Shown: in pieces, positions 43,130 to 52,050 of the stretch
How the letters are laid out: each line of letters begins with the position of its first letter
How positions within the stretch are numbered: position 1 is the first letter of the stretch
DNA from: Ponticaulis profundi
Lineage (GTDB): Bacteria; Pseudomonadota; Alphaproteobacteria; Caulobacterales; Hyphomonadaceae
Length of the DNA stretch: 64,000 nucleotides
Reading direction: 5' to 3'
Assembly (NCBI RefSeq): GCF_042659465.1
Contig: NZ_JBHSSW010000003.1
Span: 124,001 to 188,000, forward strand
Translations under genes and position numbers: made by a program
Notes under the pieces: generated by a model
The model's input: only the letters and a program-made list of their open reading frames with translations
Told to the model about the DNA's origin: nothing
Database searches by the model: none

Positions 43130-45229
43130 ATGTCTGACACACACGCCGCTTTCAACGATACGACCAACCCCGAGCTTGAGGCCGAGATCAACGCCATCAT
43201 CGAAGAGCTTTCTCTGGAAGAGAAAGTCTGGATGATGAACGGGCATGGCTTTTTCGAAGTCTTTTTCGGTGAAGACCAGAAACAATTCGGCCGCCGGGCC
43301 TATGAGGCTGGCAGCGGATGCGAGCGTTTGGGCATTCCGCCGCTCTATTTCACGGATGGCCCGCGAGGCGTGCGCCACAGCGAAGCCGCTACAAGCTTTC
43401 CGGTGTCCATGGCGCGCGGCGCAACCTGGGATCCGGACCTGGAGCGCCGCATCGGTGAAGTGATCGGAACGGAAGCACGCGCAATCGGCGCAACGCTTTC
43501 AGGCGCGGTTTGCGTCAACCTCTTGCGTCATCCCGCCTGGGGGCGCGCCCAGGAAACCTATGGCGAAGACCCTTATCTTCTGGGTGAACTCGGCGCGGCC
43601 TTGTCGGAAGGCATTCAACGCCACAATGTCATCGCGACGGTCAAACACTTCGCCCTCAACAGCGTTGAAAACTCACGATTTGAAGTGAATGTCCGCGTCA
43701 GCGAGCGCGCCATGCGCGAAGTTTATCTGCCGCATTTCAAACGCATCATCGAGTCCGGCTGCGCATCCGTCATGTCCGCCTATAACAAGGTGAATGGCGA
43801 TTATTGCGGGCACAACACGCATTTGCTGCGCGAGATCCTGAAGGACGAGTGGGGCTTTAATGGCTTTGTCCATTCAGACTGGGTGAAAGGCGCCTATGGG
43901 CCGGACGCCGCGCAGGCCGGACTGGACATCGAAAATCCCGACGTGATTTTCTTTGGCGATCATCTGATCAAAGCGGTCGAGAAAGGCGAGGTCACGCAAG
44001 AGGCTGTCGACGACGCCATCCGGCGCATTCTGCGGACGCAATTTACGTTCGCGCGCGCCAGCGATCCTCGCGATTACGCGAAAGCGGATGTGGCCTGTAC
44101 CGCACATACAGATCTGGCCCGCGAAGTTGCCGAAAAGAGTTTTGTGCTTCTCAAGAATGATGGATTGCTGCCACTCAACAAATCAGAGGTGAAAACCATC
44201 GCGTGCTTCGGCAAGCTTATGGACCTGCAAAACCTCGGCGACCGCGGCTCAAGCTGCAACACACCGCCTTACGCCGTCACCCTGAAGCAGGGGCTGGAGG
44301 CCTATGTTGGGACAGATGTGAAGCTCGAATTCTTTGACGGCGACGACCTCGAAGCAGCCCGGAAACTGGCAGCTTCCGCCGACGCCTGCCTGATTGCCGC
44401 GGGCTACACCTGGGAAAATGAGGGCGAATACATTCCGGGCAATGAGGCAATGGAAGGCCTCGATTCCAAAGAAAAGATGGAATCACGTGGCGGCGACCGC
44501 GCTGACCTTCGCCTGCTTCCATCTGACGAGGCCCTTATCTCAGCGGTCTGCGAAGAAAACAGCAAAACGCTCGTCTCAATTATGGCCGGCAGCGCCGTCA
44601 TCATGGAAGACTGGAAGGCAAAACCAGAAGCCATCATGATGATCTGGTATCCGGGCATGGAGGGCGGTCACGCCTTCGCACGCGCTGTCTTTGGTGATGT
44701 CAATCCGGGCGGCAAGCTCCCCTTCGGCATTCCAAAGCGCGCTGAGGACCTGCCTTTCTTCGACGCGTTCGCGCTGGAGATCGATTACGATCTGTATCAT
44801 GGCTATTCGCACCTCGCGAAGGTGAACGCAGAACCCGCTTTCCCATTCGGCTTTGGACTCAGCTACACCAGATTCTCCTATGCCAATGCGCGCAAGGTGA
44901 CGTCAGATGAGCAAATTGCCTTCGAGATCGACGTGACCAACATTGGTGACCGCACCGGTGATGAGATCGTTCAGGGCTATGTCGGATTTGAGAACACGCA
45001 GATTGATCGCCCAGCCTTCCTGCTGAAGCGTTTTGAACGCGTCACCCTGGCACCCGGCGAAACCGCAACGATCCGGTTTGAGCTCACAGCAAACGATCTC
45101 GCCTATTATGATGAGACCGCAGGACGCTGGGCTGTGGAAGACATTGAATATTCCATGCGAATAGGTTCAGACAGCGTGACAGCGCAGGATCACATCCTTC
45201 CTTTTCGACTTGAAGAAATCGGCAATTAG
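43130..45229 (+). CDS. GH3 beta-glycosidase (cytoplasmic)
   Basis: 699 residues from ATG 43130. The GH3 N-terminal barrel includes YFTDGPRGVRH, ATVKHFALNS and the nucleophile aspartate in FVHSDWVKGA (Asp250). The C-terminal sandwich domain (LLKNDGLLPLNK, WYPGMEGGHAFARAVFG) is followed by a fibronectin-III-like domain (DEIVQGYVGF). No signal peptide, so it acts inside the cell, as the upstream symporter implies. It is probably a beta-glucosidase, but the sugar specificity is not readable. Confidence 0.94.
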   Translation: MSDTHAAFNDTTNPELEAEINAIIEELSLEEKVWMMNGHGFFEVFFGEDQKQFGRRAYEAGSGCERLGIPPLYFTDGPRGVRHSEAATSFPVSMARGATWDPDLERRIGEVIGTEARAIGATLSGAVCVNLLRHPAWGRAQETYGEDPYLLGELGAALSEGIQRHNVIATVKHFALNSVENSRFEVNVRVSERAMREVYLPHFKRIIESGCASVMSAYNKVNGDYCGHNTHLLREILKDEWGFNGFVHSDWVKGAYGPDAAQAGLDIENPDVIFFGDHLIKAVEKGEVTQEAVDDAIRRILRTQFTFARASDPRDYAKADVACTAHTDLAREVAEKSFVLLKNDGLLPLNKSEVKTIACFGKLMDLQNLGDRGSSCNTPPYAVTLKQGLEAYVGTDVKLEFFDGDDLEAARKLAASADACLIAAGYTWENEGEYIPGNEAMEGLDSKEKMESRGGDRADLRLLPSDEALISAVCEENSKTLVSIMAGSAVIMEDWKAKPEAIMMIWYPGMEGGHAFARAVFGDVNPGGKLPFGIPKRAEDLPFFDAFALEIDYDLYHGYSHLAKVNAEPAFPFGFGLSYTRFSYANARKVTSDEQIAFEIDVTNIGDRTGDEIVQGYVGFENTQIDRPAFLLKRFERVTLAPGETATIRFELTANDLAYYDETAGRWAVEDIEYSMRIGSDSVTAQDHILPFRLEEIGN

Positions 45230-45248
45230 CTTTTTTCTGAGGCAAACA

Positions 45249-45270
45249 GGCCTGCTGCACATGGCAGGCC
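45249..45270 (+). terminator. Weak hairpin between the GH3 and tetR genes
   Basis: GGCCTGC (45249-45255) pairs with GCAGGCC (45264-45270), without a T run. It could lower transcription into the regulator gene or be without effect. Confidence 0.3.
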
Positions 45271-45297
45271 ACCTCACCAGATAACCGGGAAACGACG

Positions 45298-45945
45298 TTG
45301 ACGGCAGATAAGATAAAAAACAAACCGCAAAAACGTGTCAGAGAACCGGTTCAGGCCCGTTCAGCCGAAACACGCGCCAAAATCCTCGAAGTCGCCTATA
45401 ACGTCTTTGCCGAAAAGGGCTATGACACGGCCAATACGCGCGACATCGCAGCCGCAGCGGGCGTTACCCACACGACAATCCGTTATCATTTCGGTTCGAA
45501 GGATGAACTCTGGCGCGAGACGGTTCGTCAGATGTTTGCCCGGACACGGGCCCAACTTGAGCTTTCGGAAGAAGATTTAAGCCAGCCGCCTGAAGAGCGG
45601 CTGAAGATCTATCTGCGCAAATACATTTTCTACTGCGCGAAAAACGCGAACCATCTGCGCATCATGATCGCAGAATCCGTTCGTGGCGGTGAGCGCCTGA
45701 ACTGGATCGCCAACAACTTCATTCGTCCGGGTCATGAGGCCATTCTGTCGCTTGCAGAAGAAACCCTGCCGGACAATGTCGGCAAACTCTCGACGGTTTC
45801 GGTTCTGTATAGCGTGGTCGGCATGTGTCATTTACCCTTCGTCCTTTCGAACGAGGTGGATGCGCTCTACGGGATCGACATTACGTCAGATGAAGCCATC
45901 AACGCGCATATCGATACCGTTATCGCCCTGATTTTCAAAAACTAA
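45298..45945 (+). CDS. TetR-family regulator (candidate regulator of the glycoside locus)
   Basis: 215 residues from TTG 45298. The N-terminal helix-turn-helix is ETRAKILEVAYNVFAEKGYD with TRDIAAAAGVTHTTIRYHF; the C-terminal ligand domain is helical. It follows the GH3 gene by 68 bases in the symporter operon, and the TonB receptor gene follows it. Its position inside the set of operons that share the TTCC-N4-GGAA repeat makes it the best candidate to bind that repeat and to control its own operon through 41637. Confidence 0.9.
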   Translation: MTADKIKNKPQKRVREPVQARSAETRAKILEVAYNVFAEKGYDTANTRDIAAAAGVTHTTIRYHFGSKDELWRETVRQMFARTRAQLELSEEDLSQPPEERLKIYLRKYIFYCAKNANHLRIMIAESVRGGERLNWIANNFIRPGHEAILSLAEETLPDNVGKLSTVSVLYSVVGMCHLPFVLSNEVDALYGIDITSDEAINAHIDTVIALIFKN

Positions 45946-46006
45946 CACGCACATAGGCATAATTTCTGCGAGCCAGAGGACGCACAATTCGCGCTTGCTC
46001 AATTTA

Positions 46007-46059
46007 ATTCCATATGGAATAATTTTCCGATTGGAATTTTTTGTTTCGGTCCTTATAGA
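46007..46059 (+). promoter_or_regulatory. Double operator and promoter of the TonB receptor gene
   Basis: A perfect palindrome ATTCCATATGGAAT (46007-46020) is followed by a second, imperfect copy TTTCCGATTGGAAT (46024-46037), centres 17 bases apart. A possible -35 TTGGAA (46032-46037) inside the second copy and a possible -10 TATAGA (46054-46059) are 16 bases apart. Confidence 0.7.
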
Positions 46060-46185
46060 TAGCGAGAGTAATAACCTGCTGACCACATCCCCCGAACGCA
46101 AATAGGGCTTCGGGACAGACAAAGACAAAGCCCCGGCCCGACCTGTCACGGCCCTGGGAAAGCAGAATGGCGGGCGCAAAAAATA

Positions 46186-46199
46186 ATTCCAAACGGAAT
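46186..46199 (+). promoter_or_regulatory. Third operator, close to the TonB receptor start
   Basis: ATTCCAAACGGAAT keeps the TTCC/GGAA arms and lies 21 bases before the GTG start. It is about 170 bases downstream of the double operator, far enough for looping or roadblock control. Confidence 0.65.
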
Positions 46200-46220
46200 G
46201 AATATTGGGAGGAGTACCAA

Positions 46221-48872
46221 GTGAAATTTTCAAGAAGCCAATTACTCGGCTCTTCAATGATGTTCAGCGCGGCGCTGGCATTGGCAAACATGTCGCCGGC
46301 GTTGGCACAGGACAACACCACCGAAGAGCAAACAGACGACGTCGCAACAATGGACACGGTTGTCGTTACGGCATCCACCGGCACGCTTATTCGCGGCGTT
46401 GCGCCAACAGGTACGAACACCATTCCCATTGGCGAAGACCTGATCGACAAGATTTCGCCATCCTCTGCAAACGATCTTCTGGCGAACGTGCCTCAGGTCT
46501 CGAACGCCTTTAACACCGTCCCGACACCCGGCGCGACCATCGCAAGCCCGTTCAACCGCCCGAATTTGCGTAATCTCGGCGTATCCGGCGGCTCAACGAC
46601 GTTGGTCCTGCTTGACGGGATGCGCATGGTCGGCAGCGGCGTTCTGCAAACATCCCCGGATCCATCCGCGATCGCCCCCTTTTCGGTTGGACGCATGGAA
46701 GTGGTTCTGGATGGCGGCTCATCCATTTATGGATCTGACGCGATTGGCGGCGTAATCAACTTCATTTCCAAGAAGGAAATTGATGGTCTCGACCTCGCCA
46801 TAGAGAAAGGGTTCGGAGATTCGTATGAATCGACCGACGCCGTGCTGGCTGGCGGCACGAGCTGGGATTCCGGATCTGCTTACCTCGTCTATAATTACAG
46901 CGAGCATGACGATGTGTTCGGCAGCGACCGAGACTACGTCTTTCAGGATCACACAGACCGGGGCAGCACCGACTATCGCAGCATGAACTGCTCACCGGGC
47001 ACTGTGGTTGCGATGGATATCCCGTTTTCACTGCCAACCTTCACGCCTGGCGCCAATTTCTGCGATGAAACCGACGTCCTGACGATCTATCCGGAAGAAA
47101 CAAACAACCGGCTTTTCGGTAAACTCACCCAGGATCTGAAGCCCGGCCTTCTGTTCGAACTGACCGGTTATTATTCAGACCGTGAAACCGTGCATCAGGG
47201 ACAGGGTCCGGGCACCGGAACCGGTGTCCGCGGCTCCGGTACCATCACCGCCGCTAACCCGTATTTCCAGTCAATTCTCGGCGAAACATCCCAGAATGTT
47301 CTGTTTTCCTATGAGGACGTGTTCGGACCGGCGCTGGCCAGTACGACCGAACTTTCAGCATGGATGATCAACCCGAAACTGACCTACAACTTTGCCAATA
47401 GCTGGCAGGTTAATGCTTCGCTGTCCTACGGTCAGAGCACGAATGAAGTGCGGTCCAATCAGATTGATCAGGTCTCGCAGGCAATCGCCCTGTCCGGCCT
47501 GGTCCCTGGCTTTGCGCTGAACCCTTATGATGTCAGCGCCTCTGATCCGGCCGCGCTGGCCGCCATCGGCGATTTTCAGGTCTATGGCGATAATGATCAG
47601 GAGATGCTGCAATTCCGAACCGTCGCTGACGGCACAGCCTTTTCTTTCGACGGCAAGGACGTAAAGGCAGCGATTGGCTTTGAGTACATGAAGGAGTCGA
47701 TTGACGCGCGACAAGGCCAGGGGCCGCCTTCAGACCTAGAGTTATTTGGCGCTGAAAACGACCGTGATGTCACCTCCATTTTTGGCGAACTCATGATCCC
47801 GCTGATGGATAGCGCGGCGTACGGCACCTTCGATACATCGTTATCGGTTCGCTATGACAGCTATAGCGATGTCGGCGATGCGACCAATCCGAAAATCGGC
47901 TTTACCTATAAACCGAACAATGATGTCGCATTCCGTGGCAGTTGGGGGACTTCCTTCCACGCGCCATCACTTGCCGACACGGGCGATGCCGTCGACACGC
48001 GGGTGCAGGTTGTTCCGATCAGCCCATATATCGCGCCCGGTGACAGCCCACTCAATCTGGCCCGTTCGACGGTCATTCTCGCCGGCGGTAATCCGGACCT
48101 CGATCCGGAAGAAGCCGAAACCTACTCCTTCGGCGTCGACTGGCTGCCCATGGATGGCGCGCTGCAAGGCCTGCTCGTCAGCCTGACTTACTACAATGTC
48201 GAATTCACCAATCAGATCGCCATTGTACCAGTCACCGAGCCGGGCTTCTTCCTGATTGACGCCTACACACCATTTTACACCATCAACCCAACCCTGGAGC
48301 AGGTGCAGGCGCTCGGCGCAGGCCTGCGCATCGAGAACGCAGCATCTCTGGAGTCTCTGTTTGAAGGCACCTCCCCTTACCTGCTGGTGGATGCCCGCCG
48401 CAACAATCTGGGGACGGTCAAAACAGACGGTATCGACTTCGGCGTTCGCTATTCTCGTGAAACAGAGGCAGGCGAACTTTCTGCTGGCATCTGGGGCACC
48501 TACACGCTGGGCCGCGACGTCCAGGCGGCGGAAGGCGCACCAACTGTTGATGGCCTCGAATTCGGCACAAGCCAGTTGCAGCTCGTCGCTGATTTCGGCT
48601 GGAGCAAGGACAACGCATCGCTGTCCATGCGCGTCAACCACACCGCCGGATATGATGCTTCAGCCGACGTTTCTGTTGATGGGTTCACGACCGTCGACCT
48701 GAGCGGTCGCCTGACCCTGCCTGGCAATGGCTGGCGCGACGACACCATCCTCAGCATCAATGTCGATAATCTGTTCGACGAGGATCCCCCATATTTCGAC
48801 GACATTGACGGCTATGCGAATGGCTCAACACTCGGTCAGGTCGTCTATCTCGGAATTCGTCAGAAGTTCTGA
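46221..48872 (+). CDS. TonB-dependent outer-membrane receptor
   Basis: 883 residues from GTG 46221, with GGGAGGAG eight bases upstream. The signal peptide ends at SPALAQ. The plug domain has VVVTAS as a possible TonB-box region, LLANVPQVSN, LVLLDGMRMVG and IYGSDAIGGVINFI; the C-terminus LGIRQKF ends in phenylalanine as outer-membrane barrels do. Most relatives take up iron complexes, vitamins or oligosaccharides; here the neighbours and three operator copies point to a glycoside substrate. Confidence 0.94.
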   Translation: MKFSRSQLLGSSMMFSAALALANMSPALAQDNTTEEQTDDVATMDTVVVTASTGTLIRGVAPTGTNTIPIGEDLIDKISPSSANDLLANVPQVSNAFNTVPTPGATIASPFNRPNLRNLGVSGGSTTLVLLDGMRMVGSGVLQTSPDPSAIAPFSVGRMEVVLDGGSSIYGSDAIGGVINFISKKEIDGLDLAIEKGFGDSYESTDAVLAGGTSWDSGSAYLVYNYSEHDDVFGSDRDYVFQDHTDRGSTDYRSMNCSPGTVVAMDIPFSLPTFTPGANFCDETDVLTIYPEETNNRLFGKLTQDLKPGLLFELTGYYSDRETVHQGQGPGTGTGVRGSGTITAANPYFQSILGETSQNVLFSYEDVFGPALASTTELSAWMINPKLTYNFANSWQVNASLSYGQSTNEVRSNQIDQVSQAIALSGLVPGFALNPYDVSASDPAALAAIGDFQVYGDNDQEMLQFRTVADGTAFSFDGKDVKAAIGFEYMKESIDARQGQGPPSDLELFGAENDRDVTSIFGELMIPLMDSAAYGTFDTSLSVRYDSYSDVGDATNPKIGFTYKPNNDVAFRGSWGTSFHAPSLADTGDAVDTRVQVVPISPYIAPGDSPLNLARSTVILAGGNPDLDPEEAETYSFGVDWLPMDGALQGLLVSLTYYNVEFTNQIAIVPVTEPGFFLIDAYTPFYTINPTLEQVQALGAGLRIENAASLESLFEGTSPYLLVDARRNNLGTVKTDGIDFGVRYSRETEAGELSAGIWGTYTLGRDVQAAEGAPTVDGLEFGTSQLQLVADFGWSKDNASLSMRVNHTAGYDASADVSVDGFTTVDLSGRLTLPGNGWRDDTILSINVDNLFDEDPPYFDDIDGYANGSTLGQVVYLGIRQKF

Positions 48873-48949
48873 CGAACGCGATCGAGCGTTTGCTCGGTAC
48901 GACCCGGCTGGATTGCTCGACGATCATTCCAGCCTCCCTCTACCTTCTG

Positions 48950-48980
48950 ACGTCAGGCCTTATCGGCCTGACGTTTTTTT
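48950..48980 (+). terminator. Rho-independent terminator after the TonB receptor
   Basis: ACGTCAGGCC (48950-48959), loop TTATC, GGCCTGACGT (48965-48974), followed by a run of seven Ts. A strong, complete terminator. Confidence 0.95.
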
Positions 48981-49022
48981 ATGGCCGCTTTCCCAATCCC
49001 CTCGACCTGTCAGCCTTGATGA

Positions 49023-49050
49023 TTGACAAGCAGCGCGCTGCGCCTTTGAT
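49023..49050 (+). promoter_or_regulatory. Candidate promoter of the second SDR gene
   Basis: A consensus -35 TTGACA (49023-49028) and TTTGAT (49045-49050) are 16 bases apart, 40 bases before the start. It has no TTCC-N4-GGAA repeat, so this gene may lie outside the local regulon. Confidence 0.45.
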
Positions 49051-49089
49051 CAGTCCCGAGATCTAATGACAAAAACGAGGGGGGTCTTC

Positions 49090-49866
49090 ATGACTTTTAC
49101 AGACGCTTTCAATCTGACCGGCAAACGTGCGCTGGTCACCGGCGCATCCAGCGGCCTTGGTGATCACTTCGCCCGACTGCTGGCTGAACAGGGCGCAGAA
49201 GTGGTTTTGGCTGCGCGCCGCCTGGAAAAACTGGAAAGTCTGGCAGAGGAAATCCGCGCCAAAGGTGGCAAAGCCCTGCCAGTTGCTATGGACGTGACCA
49301 AGGCCGACAGCGTGCAAGCCGCCTTTGAGGTGATCGCATCAGTACTGGACGGGCCATGTGATATTGTCGTGAACAATTCCGGTGTGGGACAGGCCAGCTG
49401 GTATCAGGATACCACGGAAGAAGAGTGGCAAGGCATTATCGACACCAATATGACGGGTGTCTGGCGCGTCGCGAAGGCAGCGACCAAGGCACTGCTCGAC
49501 GCCGGGAAGCCGGGTTCCATCATCAACATTGCGTCCATCACGGCATTACAGCCCGCGCTCATGAATGTCGGCTATGCTGGCTCAAAGGCCGCTGTCGATC
49601 ACATGACCCGCGTCATGGCCGTGGAAATCTGCCGCTATGGCATCCGCGTCAATGCGATTGCACCAGGATATTTCAAAACAGCGATCAATGATGAATATCT
49701 CGACTCCGAGCATGGCGACATCATGCGCAAGCGTATTCCAATGCGTCGCTTCGGCGAGCACAAGGAGCTTGATGGCGCGCTCATGCTGCTGGCATCCGAT
49801 GCTGGCGCATACATGACCGGTGAGACCATTCGGGTCGATGGCGGTCACATCCTCATGCCTCTTTAG
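49090..49866 (+). CDS. Short-chain dehydrogenase/reductase (second)
   Basis: 258 residues from ATG 49090, with GAGGGGGG just upstream. Cofactor motif TGASSGLG near residue 16, NNSG at 94, catalytic YAGSK (Tyr162, Lys166). The end GETIRVDGGHILM is typical of classical SDRs. Substrate unknown. It stands alone between two hairpins. Confidence 0.92.
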   Translation: MTFTDAFNLTGKRALVTGASSGLGDHFARLLAEQGAEVVLAARRLEKLESLAEEIRAKGGKALPVAMDVTKADSVQAAFEVIASVLDGPCDIVVNNSGVGQASWYQDTTEEEWQGIIDTNMTGVWRVAKAATKALLDAGKPGSIINIASITALQPALMNVGYAGSKAAVDHMTRVMAVEICRYGIRVNAIAPGYFKTAINDEYLDSEHGDIMRKRIPMRRFGEHKELDGALMLLASDAGAYMTGETIRVDGGHILMPL

Positions 49867-49876
49867 AACAGTTGTA

Positions 49877-49899
49877 CCAGAAGCCCTCAGGGCTTCTGG
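49877..49899 (+). terminator. Hairpin after the second SDR gene
   Basis: A perfect ten-base stem CCAGAAGCCC / GGGCTTCTGG with a three-base loop TCA, 11 bases after the stop. The T run is missing, yet position and stability fit a terminator. Confidence 0.65.
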
Positions 49900-50156
49900 T
49901 CGACCCGACCCCTTTCAAATCAACCTTCAGACAAGCATTCACACTTAGTCAGCACTGCCCAATCATAAATCTCAGCTGAATTCAAATAATTAGACGCGCC
50001 ACAAAGTAATGGCTGAAAACTTCTCTCGAAGTTTTTCGAAAATATTCCGTTTCAATTGAAGAGAGCGAAAAAGCAGTTTGCCGTCGAAAAGTCAGCAGGC
50101 TATAACCGGCTTAGTTATACTTAATTTTGTTTAAAACACGCGTACCACGCATTTCA
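49900..50156 (+). other. AT-rich gap before the double TetR gene
   Basis: About 257 bases without a gene. It holds an eight-base hairpin AAAACTTC/GAAGTTTT (50016-50035), a ten-base palindrome TTCAATTGAA (50051-50060) and a possible -10 TATACT (50116-50121). The palindrome could be an operator for the regulator downstream; this is inference. Confidence 0.4.
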
Positions 50157-51383
50157 ATGCCATATCTGAGTAAATTTGAGTCGGACACTTTGTTCGGCAA
50201 CGCCCTTGAGATTATCGATACGTCGGGATTATCCGCGCTGTCTTTGCGTGCCCTGTCCGCAAAGGCAAACATAAGCCCTTCCAGCATTTCCTACCGATTT
50301 GGCTCCAGAGACGGCTTTATCGAGGATCTGGTCATCAGCCTGGTCGAACAGGAAGCGCATATCTGGCGAGAACGCCGTAACGCCTTACTGGAACATACGA
50401 TCGGACCAGAGCAGAGCGTCCGTTTTTGCAACGCCGTCATCCTGAACCATTTTTCCCGTTACCGAGCGCATGCAAACGCGCTCTGGGAGTTTGAATTGGT
50501 CGGAAACCGGGTCTCTTTCCTGCCAGAATTGCTGCATCAATGGCGACAGCCGGAAATCGCATTCTGGGAAACCTTTCTGGAGCAGATCGAGATGCCAGTC
50601 GATCTGGCACCAACGCTTAGCGGAACAACGACCGGCATTGGCCGCAGCCTCCTGCTCTCCTGCCCCGGAACAGAGCAACTGATCTGGACACAGGATTGCG
50701 TATCGCGTCTTTTCGAACGTTTACAAAAGCAACCGCTGACCATGCCGTGCTCGCCGGGCATGCCGGCGGGCCCTGCGCTTGCGAGCGACATCAATCCGAT
50801 CGATCGCAAAGACCTCGACCCCAGCTCAACAGCCGACCGAATTGTCCTGACAGCCAGTGAGATCATTCTGGAGCAGGGATGTTCGGGCTTGTCTCACCGC
50901 GCGATTGCCAACCGCGCCAACATTTCGCTGTCATCTACCACGCACCATTTCGAGACCCTTCAGGATATCCTGATGGCCGCGTTCCGGCATATATATGCCG
51001 AAGGGCTGAAAGGCTCCGGCCTGCCAAAGGGCAATGAGAACGGCTATTCCCAGGCTTTCTTTTTCGACAAGCTGGTTCAACGCCTCTCCAAAGCAAACGC
51101 CGTGACCTCACCTGCAGCCATCGCGCTGGAAGACATCATGCTTCAGGGCAGCAAGATCGACACAATGCGTGACATCGCACGCGCGCTTTTTGCGCTCATG
51201 GGCACACACTCAACACAGATGCTCGCGCGTCTGGAGGATGTCAGTCCGCGCTGCGACCGGCTGGATGGATATCTGTTTCGCTACGGGCTGATCGGCTCCA
51301 AATATCTGGACGGACCAGAGCTGCGCGTTCTGGGCAATCAGGATTTTCTCGCTTTCTGGCGATATTATCTGGCGTCGTCCTGA
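50157..51383 (+). CDS. Double TetR-domain transcription regulator
   Basis: 408 residues from ATG 50157 (TTG 50127 is possible). Two full TetR units are fused: the first helix-turn-helix in ALSLRALSAKANISPSSISY, the second, from about residue 223, in GLSHRAIANRANISLSSTTH. Each is followed by a helical region of about 140-160 residues. Single-chain double TetR proteins are uncommon; the two domains could act as a built-in dimer. It lies next to the glycoside locus, but the target is unknown. Confidence 0.85.
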   Translation: MPYLSKFESDTLFGNALEIIDTSGLSALSLRALSAKANISPSSISYRFGSRDGFIEDLVISLVEQEAHIWRERRNALLEHTIGPEQSVRFCNAVILNHFSRYRAHANALWEFELVGNRVSFLPELLHQWRQPEIAFWETFLEQIEMPVDLAPTLSGTTTGIGRSLLLSCPGTEQLIWTQDCVSRLFERLQKQPLTMPCSPGMPAGPALASDINPIDRKDLDPSSTADRIVLTASEIILEQGCSGLSHRAIANRANISLSSTTHHFETLQDILMAAFRHIYAEGLKGSGLPKGNENGYSQAFFFDKLVQRLSKANAVTSPAAIALEDIMLQGSKIDTMRDIARALFALMGTHSTQMLARLEDVSPRCDRLDGYLFRYGLIGSKYLDGPELRVLGNQDFLAFWRYYLASS

Positions 51384-51453
51384 ACTCGCCGCGCGCATCT
51401 TCTTGTTCCGCTCTCAGGTCTTGCTATCTGTTGAGTGGAATTGGAGGACTGAC

Positions 51454-52050
51454 ATGACACTGGAAATCAAGGTTCTGCGCGGTCCGGACGAGATAACACC
51501 TGCCATTCAGGACATTGCCCGTCTGCGGATCCGCGTGTTCCGGGAATGGCCTTACATCTATGATGGCTCGCAGGAGAACGAGACCGATTATCTCGGCCAT
51601 TTTGCAAAGTCTGAAGACGCCTGCGTTGGTCTGGCAATTGACGATGGCGAGGTCATCGGGGCCACAACCGCCGAACCGATGCCTGACACGCACGAAGACT
51701 TTCGCAAGCCCTTCACAGAAGCCGGCATTCCAACCGATAAAATCTTTTATTTCGGCGAGTCCGTCCTGCTGAGCGAACATCGCGGACGCGGTATTGGACA
51801 CGCTTTCTTTGATCTGCGTGAGCAGGCCGCAAAAGACTGGGGCGCAACTTTAACGGCGTTTTGCGCTGTTCAGCGGCCTGATGAACACCCGTTGAAACCA
51901 GACGCGTATCGCTCGCTCGATAATTTCTGGAGATCACGGGGCTACCAAAGCCGCGAGGATCTGATCTGCCATTTCCCATGGAAAGACCTCAACGAGGCCG
52001 AAGAGCGTTATAAACCGCTCATGTTCTGGACCAGAAAGCTGAGCCAATGA
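51454..52050 (+). CDS. GNAT-family acetyltransferase
   Basis: 198 residues from ATG 51454 (TTGGAGGA upstream). The acetyl-CoA site is LSEHRGRGIGHAFFD; the N-terminal IARLRIRVFREWPYIYDG is a GNAT substrate-region pattern found in a conserved group of unknown substrate. Its stop overlaps the start of the NAD(P)HX repair gene (ATGA). Confidence 0.82.
   Translation: MTLEIKVLRGPDEITPAIQDIARLRIRVFREWPYIYDGSQENETDYLGHFAKSEDACVGLAIDDGEVIGATTAEPMPDTHEDFRKPFTEAGIPTDKIFYFGESVLLSEHRGRGIGHAFFDLREQAAKDWGATLTAFCAVQRPDEHPLKPDAYRSLDNFWRSRGYQSREDLICHFPWKDLNEAEERYKPLMFWTRKLSQ

Noticed and set aside
50044..50057. ATTCCGTTTCAATT as an eighth copy of the operator
   Set aside because: Only the left TTCC arm is present; the GGAA arm is missing.
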